Assembly: GCA_960531495.1 (NCBI GenBank)
Contig: OY482866.1
Coordinates: forward strand, 15,482,725 to 15,546,724
Reading direction: 5' to 3'
DNA from: Zeus faber
Taxonomy: Eukaryota > Chordata > Actinopteri > Zeiformes > Zeidae
Length of the DNA stretch: 64,000 bases
Position 1 is the stretch's first letter. Every line of letters starts with the position of its first letter. Position numbers and translations under genes: made by a program. Under the pieces are notes generated by a model. The model worked only from the letters and a program-made list of their open reading frames with translations, searched no databases and was not told where the DNA came from. Below are positions 1 through 11,135 of this stretch, piece by piece.

Positions 1-226
1 GAGGTCAACGCTGGCCTACTCCGGAGATAGATAGAGGGGTGGGTGGGGGTCGTCTTTAGGTTTTAGGGGGGAAACAGGACGGAGGAGGGGGATTAGTAAG
101 CCCTAGCGCAGCCACATCCTCCATGTAGGACTGCTTCAAGTACCGATGGGATAGAGGAGACGCATACTTTTTTTTTTCCTTCTTTTCTTTTCCTTTTTTT
201 TTTGTTTTGTTTTTTTTACTTCTGCC
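1..226 (+). other. sequence upstream of candidate first exon (possible 5' UTR)
   Basis: This stretch precedes the ATG at 227. It ends in a T-rich tract at about 168-218. I see no TATA box or clear initiator, so the transcription start and the amount of 5' UTR cannot be placed. Confidence 0.3.
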
Positions 227-367
227 ATGGGCAATGCGGCTATGTGTAAGGTGTGCGGCTCAGACAAGGGCCTTAGGACCATTGGGAGCCAGTCCAATTT
301 GGACCAGGGTGTCCTGCCAGACTACTACTGTTCCCAGCACTTCCCACCGCATCCCCAGTTGACACTG
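227..367 (+). CDS. ank2: ank2 candidate first coding exon (alternative N-terminus)
   Basis: The exon has 47 codons beginning [15 protein letters not shown] and ending HPQLTL. The ATG sits in a good Kozak context (GCCATGG). The exon ends at a strong donor (ctg|gtaaga) in phase 0, exactly what the next exon needs. The peptide is not low-complexity, unlike the other open frames nearby. It has a CxxC pair (C7, C10), and Gly2 followed by a nearby cysteine would suit N-terminal lipidation, though position 6 is Met rather than the favoured Ser/Thr. It differs from the short ankyrin-B N-terminus I remember (MTTMLQ...), so it would be an alternative first exon. RNA evidence is needed to prove it. Confidence 0.6.
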
Positions 368-2925
368 GTAAGACCGTGGCGTGTACTAGAGGGTGCGTCA
401 AGTCTTTGTGCATCTGTAAGAAGGAGTGTTTGTTTATCAGCGTCGGGGTTCACAGGTTTAAAAAGTTGTGTTTGTAGAGCTTTTTTTGTGGGGAGGGGCG
501 GGGGTTCAATTCCTCTACTTGCCCTTTAAAGGGCACTGTTATATTTTGGACTGCTGTGGTTTAATTTAAAACACCAGGTAATCGTTTTCACTCCCTGTCG
601 GCATTGCAGCACTTGGAGAACTTGTCATCTTGTTTGCCACAAATTGACCCAAATTACACACATAAAGCTATTAGAGTACAAAAAGACCTACGAAAAATCA
701 AGCTTGCTAAAAATGGTCATCTTCCAACCAAGTGGGTTTTTTTTTCATACATTTTCCCCGGAAACTTTTGCAGACATTGTACGTGCTGGTCATCCGAAAT
801 CTACATCCATGTCACGTGCAAAGAGCCGGTTGGAACTCCTTGAAACTTGTGTAAAGGCAGGTGCAGTCACAGGTGGCAGCAGAGTGGGCGCAAGCAGACC
901 TGGGCGTAGGTGGCCGAGTCGGTGACTCAGGTGACCTGAGTGACCTGCAGAGGAGGAGGGAAGGAGAGATGAGAGAGGGGAAGAAGACAAAACAGGGCAA
1001 CGGGAGAGTAAGGCCGTAGATAGAGCAGACGGATCATGGTGGAGCGTCAAGGCAATATCAGTTGATGGTATTGTATCTTCCTTAAGGGATGGAGGTATAT
1101 CGATGGAGAGAATCCTTCCTCCTCTGAATACCAGGACTGGACCTTGTAGTGCACTGAACGCAGTCATGTTTTCTCATATACCTTCTAAGAAGTCCAAGGG
1201 TCCAAAAGGAGGTATTAGTCTCAGTGCTCTTTGTTTCAACAGACTGCGGGTCTGATGCCCCAAAGAGGAACCCTGCCACATTAACAGAAAACACAAATGC
1301 ATTAACAGAAAACACGACCGCATTAACAGAAAACACAAAGGCTTTAACAAAAAACACAACCGCTTTAACAGAAAACACGACCGCATTAACAGAAAACACA
1401 AACGCATTAACAGAAAACACAAACACATTAACAGAATACACAAACGCATTAACAGAAAATACAAACACATTGATTGATTCAGTCAATCAGTGATTCAGTC
1501 AAACAGTGAGGATAATTACACACACAAAATATTTTAGTTTCATGTATTTTATTGGAGATACATCAATACATCTGGTGTGGCTCACTTTCCGTAGTCATGT
1601 GGCTCACCTCTACAATGTGGTCTTGCGGTTGCGTTTTCTGTTAATGCGGTTGTGTTTTCTGTTAATGCGATGGTGTTTTCTGTAAATGCGGTTGTGTTTA
1701 CTGTTAAGGCGTTTGTGTTTTCTGTTAATGCGGTTGTGTTTTTCGTAATTTGCTTGTGTTTTGTCTATTTGCATGCGTTTCATTAAGTTGCAGATGGTCG
1801 AGCTGAGCCCGCAGGGCCAACGTAACATCCTGCGTTGACACGCTTTTTACCTCAAAATGCCAAACGGTCACGCTACGGAAACTGATCTCCCTGTAGCATT
1901 TGCTGACAACATCCGCACCCCGCCACCGACACCATCCACCCCTTCCCCTCTCTGGTCCACTTCCAGAGAGCGATGATTTGCTTCTGTGTCCCACCCAGTG
2001 CAACCCTTGACCCCTAGACACTTCACTGTCACATGCCCATGGGGATGGAGCCACTAAGTCCGTGGTGAATAGTTGCCTCTCCGCTAAATATTCCGCTTCT
2101 CTCGAGTTATTCCAATCATCTCGACAAACAGCCGAAAGGAGGACACTGGAAAGGATTTAGAAGAACAGTTCGTACTGGATGCTTCTTGTTCTGCAAAACT
2201 ACATATCTAAATTTAGCCTTTAACTGGATTAATTTCATCTAGCTTTTAACTAGATCCATTTTTAGTGGTGAAACACCAGTGAAACACGTGCTGTATGCTA
2301 ATTGATCAGAGGGGACCAGGGATTGGATGGGAACTTCGAGGGAGCTTTCCAGCTGATACCATTGATATAGTATAATGTACATTATACCAATGCTGCAATT
2401 CTGTTAGACAGAGATTAAAGGACCTTAGGGTGCTAGAACTGCACATCTGAAGTTCCACCTCATGCAATGGCAAATGGAAATACAAACTCTCACTCACACA
2501 TTTCTATTCAGGAAAGCCGCAGTGTGTAAACTGGAACTGCGGTCGTTTTGCAGGAGTTGGTCTGCGTGTTTTTTTTTTTTTTTTCTTTTAAACACTCGAG
2601 CACCTCGGAGAGCAGAAACAAATCATGGCACCGTGGGGTTTGTATCTCCGCAACAGGGAGGGCTGACTGTGTGCAAAGGCACCTCTTGAAGGCTTTAAAT
2701 GTCACGGGCACGTGTACACGCAGACGTTCGCACTGAGCTGAGGCCAAAGGGTGAAATGTTAAAGTTAACTGCTCGGTGCGGTTGCTAGTAAACAGCGGTG
2801 AGATGTTGTCCCGTGCTGATAGCCGGGAATAGAATGTGCTCTTCTAATCAAATGTGCAAGGACGCAGTTGCCACCTGTGTGTGAGCATTTGCATGTATGT
2901 GTGTGTGTGTAAGTGAGTGTGTTGT

Positions 2926-2962
<37 letters not shown>

Positions 2963-3043
2963 TCTTTTAGAAACCATGACAGGGCGCTGTGTGCTAAAGG
3001 ATATTTTGCTTCAGCCTTGCCAGGGTGACTACCTTCTACCATG

Positions 3044-3108
<65 letters not shown>

Positions 3109-6100
3109 TACAACTTCTATACATCCCACTCCTTGAGAAAGACAGTATGAGCGCCAGCCTCTCTTAGAGCGATATAGGTGGATCGCCGCCCTGAATGGTC
3201 TACAATACATGCTTTTTTTGTGATTCCTCCGATGCCTTTACTCTCACTGACAGACAGAATAGCCCTGTTGTCATGGTTACCTCAAGAGAGAGAGGGCAGC
3301 ACTTGTCTCCGTGGTAACTGGGAGTGGCGAGGCTGGGAGCAGCCTCTGTATTGGTCGGCCCTTCCTGAGGATTTGCATTATTGATAAAGCTCCCCGCTTG
3401 ATGAAGACAGCGGCTCTGCAAATGAATGTTTGATGTAAATTGTTGGCGGAGGGCTTTGGGGCTGCATTCGCTTTGCGCTTGACAGGCTTTCGATTAAGTC
3501 TCAAAGCAAAATGTCTGTCCTGTGCAAGGCTACAGAATAGAGTCGTACATGTCATACATGACTGCGTATAATATTTCCTGGGGAACTGTGTATGTGCTAC
3601 TCAGTCCGTAAAGCACTAAAAAGGTATTTTTTTTTTCAGCAGTGATTTTGCTGTTTGATACAAATTCTGCCTTTTAAGTGTTGTGTAGGTTTTCTAGAAC
3701 ATTTGACTGTTACATTTCCTGGCTTCATAGACACATAGAAACTTAGGTTCCGTTTTAAAAATCTACTTCTGAACAAAATATGAAGCCAGTCGAAAGGTCT
3801 AGTGTACTAGTACTAGTATATCCTAAAAAAAAGACTTGGTAGGACAATGTAGGACAACGCACCTTGTTTTGGATCAGTATCGTGCTTTTTTATTACCAAT
3901 AGGATTGGTTGAAGAGGGTCATAGACCCTTACTGCCGCATAAATACACTTCAAGGTTGGATTGTCTTTCTGTTTCAAGCTGCGTTGTATTTTGATCAGAT
4001 GTTCCTTTTTAGGACTCTTGCTTATAAAAGCAATGGAAGTCAATGGAAAGCAGAAAAAGACATAAAATTGTTATCCTCCACACAGTGACAACAGAAGCTA
4101 CTAGATAAAAGTAAATGGCACTATACACCGATCAGCCACAACATTAAAACCACCACTGATAACCACTAATATTGTGTAGCTCCCCCTGGTGCCACCAAAA
4201 CAGCTCTGACCCGTGGAGGCACAGACTCCACAAGACCTCTGAAGGTGTCCTGTGGTATCTGGCTCCAAGACGTTAGCATCAGATCCTTTAAGTCCTGTGA
4301 GTTGTGAGGTGGCACCCCCATGGATCAGGCTTGTTGTCCCAGCTGATCCCACAAATGCTCGATTGGATCGGACCCTAACCCCGTCCATCCACATGATGGA
4401 GAAGAAAACGTTATTCATCAGACCAGGCCACCTTCTTCCATATCTCTGTGGTTCCGTTCTGACGCTCAAGTGTCCATTGTAGGCACTTTCAGCAATAGAA
4501 AGAGGTCAGCGTGGGCACTCTGACCGGTCTGCAGCTACACAGCCCCATACGCAGCAAGCTGTGATGTGTGTTCTGACACCTTTCTATCATAACCAGCATT
4601 AACTGTTTCAGCAATTAGTGCTATAGTAGCTCTTCTGTGGGATTGGACCAGACAGTATAGACTTCGCTCCCCACGCGCATCAATGAGACTTGGTCGCTCA
4701 TGACCCTGTCGCCGGTTGAGCGGTTGTCCTTCCTTGGGCCACTTTTGGTAGGTACTAACCACTGCACACCGTGAACACCCCACAAGACCTGTCATTTTGG
4801 AGATGCTCTGATCCAGTCGTCTAGCCATCACAATTAGGTCCTTGTCAAAGTGGCTCAGATCCTTACGCTTGTCCATTTTTCCTGCTTCCAACACATCAAC
4901 TTCAAGAACAGACTGTTCACTTGCTGCATATATCCCACCCCTTGACAGGTGCCATTGAAACGAGATGATCAATGTTATTCACTTCACCTGTCAGTGGTTT
5001 TAGTGTTGTGGCTGATCGGTGTATGGGCTTTTATGAGGTCAAGGAACATACAGTCTATAAAATCTCTATATCTGTGAAACTTTCCATTTGTTTTATCACT
5101 CAAATCAAGCTGCTTCCGTCTCTGCCCAGCCAAGACATCCAAGACACAGTCACAACCCACTCACCAATCCCCTGTCCAGGGATTACAATACAATATCTGT
5201 AGGGAGCACGACCATGGTTTTTTTCTTTTTTTTTTGGTCATTTTCTCTTGAATCTTAAGTGCGTTCCATTCAAAAGCCCCTCTTGTCTGAAAGTCACGTT
5301 GGCCTAAGTGTCGCTATGACGACCCGCTGACGGGGCGAGTGTGATTAGGGCGGCTCTTGCATAATGCAGGCCCGGGGATGTTATCGCAGAGTCCCGTTCC
5401 CTTTGGTAATGGTCTCTTTGTGCCACACTTTTGGTGTTATTATGCAGCCAGTCGTGGGCAGAACTTTGGATTTAAATTCTAACAAGGCTGAGACTGCAAA
5501 AAACATGAAATCTTCATTCAGAAGTTATTACAATTGAACTTCTATTCTTTTGATAAACTGACTCATTAAGGATTGTGTGTATGTAATTATTTGGCAAGAT
5601 TTAAAGAAAATAGATACTTCTTTTGCCGCTCTCCACATTTTTACTTATTTTAAGAACACTGTTTTGTAAACGTTTTAATAAGTTCTATCAAAACATTTTT
5701 AGAAACTTTGCATTAATGGTAATATTCTATTTAATTCAGATATTTTCGGTGAAAACATTATTATTATTATTATGAATATTATATTGTTAATTATAATTTA
5801 TTATAATTAATTATTAAGATACATTTTCACAACAATGCTGCTGCATTTAATTCATTTAGATATCATAATAGTTACCATTCAGTAATAGCAATTATTTTTC
5901 ATAATAATAATAATAATATAGCTTTGTTTCCTAATGACATTTTGCTGAGTGATGCATTTCCGAACGTTGATTACCCCCAAAGAGCTTTTTCATAATAATA
6001 GGTGACATTTTGGAAAAGCACAAATGTGTGGTTTGGTCCTCTGTGATATGCAGCCATATCGCACAGCTTCTTCGCCTGTCCAACGGTGGTGTTGCAAATA

Positions 6101-8153
6101 GCTTTGCCAGCTTCCATGTTGGAGCGATGCGGTGCAGTGCGGTGCTCTGCAGCACCCAGACTAGCTGACTGCAGGTCACAGAGGCGACAACAGATGCTGG
6201 GAATTATTATTGTGCCTTTGGGCTCGCGCAGGCATCACTGCAGCAGAGCAAACCTTGTGATTTCTAGAACACACTTTCTCAAGATCTTCTTATACAAAGT
6301 CCACTTTTTATTCTCAGAGTGTTTTACAATGGATTATTTCAGAGTAGAGGGCACCAAAGGTCCCTTTTGCCCTCAAAGAAATCTCTATAATGACCTTTTT
6401 CTCAAGTTGAAACTCAAAGACATATTTACTCAGAGCTCTCCAAATAAGATGCACTTTTTGCATCGTCTCACTGTTTTGTGCCCTTCCCTGTGACGGACCT
6501 GTCCTAATCTGTGAGAATCAAGATCACGTTGTGCTCCCTTACCCCAACAAAGTCTGAATCCGTCCAGAAGCTAAACATGCAGTGACCTTAGTAGCCTGTG
6601 CAAATTTTCCGTTAACGTCCCCGTCGGTGGAAAATTTGTTCTCCGGCTGCAGAAATAATGATGTAAAAAAAAGAAAGCTGTCTGCCGGACAGGTAGAGGA
6701 GAGACAGCTGAAAGGAAAATGCTGAATCATTCTGCCTCCCAGCAGCCTTGGTCTGTTGCCAACTTGAAGAGAGCTCTGCACCGAGAAACAAGGGGACGCG
6801 TCCTTACAGAAGCAGGGAAATGACGCCTCTCGTGCACCGATACCTAACACAAAAAAGACGTGTGGATATAGAGATTGCAGAATTGGGTTTGTGTATCCCA
6901 GCTTGCATGTCAACATTAGCTGACGTGGACGGAGTAGGTTGTCCTTTTGATCCCTGTGTTCCTCTGGAGATGGAATGTAAGATTTATTGAAACGCAAAAC
7001 TGAAAAAACACCGGCTCGCTCATGTTGACTGTACATAGAATGGAACTACATTAGCTTTGATCGTGTCATTTGATTGGACAAGAGACATTTCCTAAATGTA
7101 TCACTCCATTACTAAATGTTGCTCACCAGCAATTGTGTCAGCTAATGGAATGACTGATGGAACTTTTTGTTTCAATGGAGCTGAATAAATGATGCAACCA
7201 TCATAGTCCGTTGTCTCAAAAGTGCCACTATGTGATGAATAGCCTTGTTTATAGAACTGTGCATAAAAGCAAGATCACACAGATGGTGCTGCTCTACTGT
7301 TTATCGGCCTGATTGTAATTCAGTCACCGGTAGACGGTCACGTAGTGATCAGATATTTAATCTCCCATAGTTGTAATAATCATATGGAGCTGCATAATAT
7401 TACATTAACATTTAATGGCAGCAATGGCACCAACATATTAGTTAAAGCTTCTAAATGGCCATTTTAAATTCACATCAGACTTACTATAATGTGTTGTACA
7501 AAAACGTTGGCACTGAGACGTGGAAGTCGTCAACAACAGAATGAGATACAACCAGTTGATATGCATGCAACACAGCAACCATGGCAACCATAATTAGGAC
7601 GATGCAACAACAATGGCTGCGCTTAGCGGACCAGAGGATCAGAATATACAGGAATAAGAGCAATAAAATGTCTGGTTTCTGTTTTAACCCAAGCTTGGTG
7701 TATTAATACATTAACATAACAACTGTTGTATATTACTTAAATACCGTTGTTTGTTTTGTATCGTTTCGCTCATGTGTTTCTCTCCTTCCCTTTCAGTCGG
7801 ACAGCAACACCAGTTTCCTGCGAGCGGCCAGAGCAGGGAACATTGACAAGGTTCTGGAATATCTGAAGGGGGGAGTGGATATCGGCACTTGCAATCAGGT
7901 AGGAACGGGGCCCATTAGCGCACGCGCACACACACGCACGCACACACACACGCACGCACACACACACACGCACACACGCACGCACGCACGCACACACACA
8001 CACACACACATGCCTCCTCTTCCTCTGCCTCCACATGATAAGTGAGAGCCATCATTCTTGCCCTTCATTACACACATCATGGATCATTTCTCCTGCGTCT
8101 TGTTTGGCCCTCTTGGGACCAGCTACTGCAGACCACAAGACCAATGCTCCCTC

Positions 8154-8196
<43 letters not shown>

Positions 8197-11048
8197 CCCT
8201 CAGTAATCTGAGCAATCATCTATCTCTATGTGTCACCTCTGCTCCAGGGATCCGCTTGCAAGTTGTCAGTCGAAATGCCAATCCGTCTCGTTGACAGGGT
8301 GACCTCGAGTTTTCAACCTATTTCCTTTGATCCATTGGGATCGGGAGCTGAGAGGAGGGCGGTCGCTGCGTTGCGACGCAATTTTTTATTCCTGATTTAT
8401 TTCCCCCCTGCATACAATCAGAGCTACAGCGGAGCCTCGTTTATCTGAACCCCGCTCGGGGGTCGTTCGGGGGAGACGTGAATGAATAAACATGAAAATC
8501 ATTCCAACATCAGCTCCAGAGGGTTCTTCAAGCGGAAGAGAATAAAGCGGTGAACCGGTTTTCTTAAGATCTAGTTTGACCAAAAGAGTTTTGGGTCGTC
8601 AGTGAAATTGAAAAAAAGCTTCCGCCGTTCGCGAGTAATTGCTCTTACCTACCGCTGCCCCTCCCGCAGACCAGAACCCTGCCATTCTGACCTTCTCGAC
8701 AGGAATAATCTGAACCACACCATTGTAACAACTTGTGGAATTGCCCAATTTGTTGCTCCCTCAGAGGTGGGTACTCCCCCACTGTGAGTTCAGATGTACA
8801 ATCACCAAAGAAGAAGGTTGCAATGCCCGTCTGTCTTCCCAGACGAGATGGTTAAAGATGGCGGTGTCTACCATCTGTTCTTCACCGGGTCACTTCCGTT
8901 GGACTGACTATGGCAGACTATGATTGTGGTCCACATTGCTGTCCCTTTATTTCCAAAGATATACTCATTCAAGAAGATCCATCGGTAGAAGGGAGGGCTC
9001 TACCTCTCGCGCGCTCTCCCTTCCCCACCGTCCTGAAACTTTCCTCTCATCGTCTCCTAGACCTAAGTGTGGTCCGCTGATCACCACGACCTTGAAACAA
9101 ACTTTAATCTCCTAACAGCCAGTGCGTGATAATGTACAGCCAGAGGTCCCATCAATATACCCTTTTAACAGGGCACCTATCCCCTTACAGCTACAGACTT
9201 TTAGGCCTGAGAAGTAAATGTCAAGTCTTGCAATGAGTAATGTGGCACTGGAGAGGAACAGTTGTAATTGGTGGAGCTGCCTGGAGTGGCAACTCCACCT
9301 TTCAAACACTTGCCATGAGATTAATGTTGCTGCAGTACATAACCAGCCCCAAGCCTTTTTAATCTTCTAATCTCTCAAAGTGCCTCAAATGTGTTGGAAC
9401 TCTCGCAAATTTTGTCCATAACATATTTTCTAATGAATGCTGGTCCTCCAAAACAATTTCAAGATTGGACAGCCGTACTTCATCTGGATGGTGTAGGGAA
9501 GGAGTATCTATGCAGATTTACAGGCTGATGCTGTGCTGTGGACATGGGTCTAGGACAGATCTAGGATCTGAATTCCCGAACCTGGACTGGTCCAGATGCT
9601 CCTGCCCTGCTCCGGAGAGTCTTCACTTCCTGGTTTTGTGTGTTTCCCGCCAGTGTGATTGTCTTTCCCACCCGATTAGGTTCAACTGTTCCTAGTTACC
9701 GTTCCCTCCCCAGTTTATTTAGTCTGTATGTTCCCTTCTCTCTGTGCCAGTCTTTGTACCATGTGCCAAGCGTTCCAGCCTTATTCCCTAGTTTCTTGGT
9801 CTCTTGGTATTTTGGATTCCCGGCTCTGGTTCCTGGATCTCGCCTTTGCCTACTGCCTGCCGGAGTGTTTTCCCTATCTACTGACCACCTGTGTACCGAA
9901 CCGTCTTGCCTTGTCGACTTCCTGTCAGAGTGTTTGCTCCGCTGATTGAGGCTGTTATGGATACGGTCTGGTGAACCCAAATGCAGTACACAACAAGGTC
10001 TTAGGAATAGGTGCAAGGTTTAATGTGGAACAGGCAAAGGATCAAGGTCCAGGGACAGGCAGGGAATCAGGATTAGCAAACAGGCTGGGAACCAGGGTCC
10101 AGGAACAGGCAGGGAATCAGGGTCCGGAAACAGGCAGGGAACCACGGTCCAGGAACAGGCAGGGAATCAGGATCGTAGACAGGACCAAGAATTCAATAGA
10201 CACGCAATCCTCTGACCAAGACAGAGTGAATGGGGAACAGGTTTAATACAAGAGGAGTGACGAGGAAGGGGTGAAATTGCTGACTGGGGACAGGTGTGCA
10301 GTGGCAGGGATGTGAAACCAGAGACAGACAGACAGAGGGAGCCAGAGAGAGATAGAGGGAGACAGATAACAAGCAAGAGCAGGGCAGTACCTGACAGAGG
10401 CTGACTACCTGTGTACCGATCCTGTTCAAATAAAGACTGTTTTCCTTTATCAAAGGTCCTGTCTCCAAGTGTTGATATTGAGTCCTCTTGCCTGTCTTTC
10501 CACCAGTGGTTACAGCTTTACTATTAAGAAACTTAAAACTTAAAAAAAAATTAAATGTTCGAAAACAGGACGATCTTGGGGTAGTTACAGATTGACGGAT
10601 CTGGGGGTGACAAAGTATTTCCCTCCTGAACAGAACTTGGTGCATACTACCTGTTTTGGGAGGCTGAATTCTCAGCAGCCATCAAGGTAACAGTGGACTG
10701 ACTGGCATTGATCAACAACCCCACCGACACATCATAGTCAATTTGTGCAGTGCAGCAACACAATTACTGATCGGTCCTAAACTGCAAGTACATGCTGCAG
10801 TACCTGCAGTAAATGCCTAAGTGTCCCCTCCACCGATGTTTGCCTCACGCTGTCACCTTCCCTTGGTTCCTTATGTGCTCCCTACTTTTCCCTTGGCCTT
10901 CCTCACCATCCACTTTTTTTTTACCCTTGTTGACCTGTCCAACCAATTCTCCTTCCCCTCACCAGACCATCTGCTCAGTTCCACTGCCTCTCCTGGGAAT
11001 CAGAATGCAGCCATTCTGACCTTCGCGACGGGACAGTGTGTGTGCATA

Positions 11049-11135
<87 letters not shown>

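Larger units (their letters stand above)
368..7796 (+). other. ank2: intron 1
   Basis: This is a 7.4-kb intron from the candidate first exon to the first repeat exon. It contains opposed 21-bp minisatellite arrays, opposed GT and AC arrays, a deleted Tc1-type transposon, and AT-rich DNA around 5,640-5,930. Open frames in 6,086-7,036 show no recognisable domain. I see no further exon. Confidence 0.7.

Noticed and set aside
1224..1493. Heptapeptide-repeat protein over the minisatellite
   Set aside because: The frame is open only because the repeat unit is 21 bp. No promoter, splice or conservation evidence.
6539..7036. 165-codon minus-strand frame in intron 1
   Set aside because: No recognisable domain, no splice partners and mixed composition. 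Consistent with a chance open frame.
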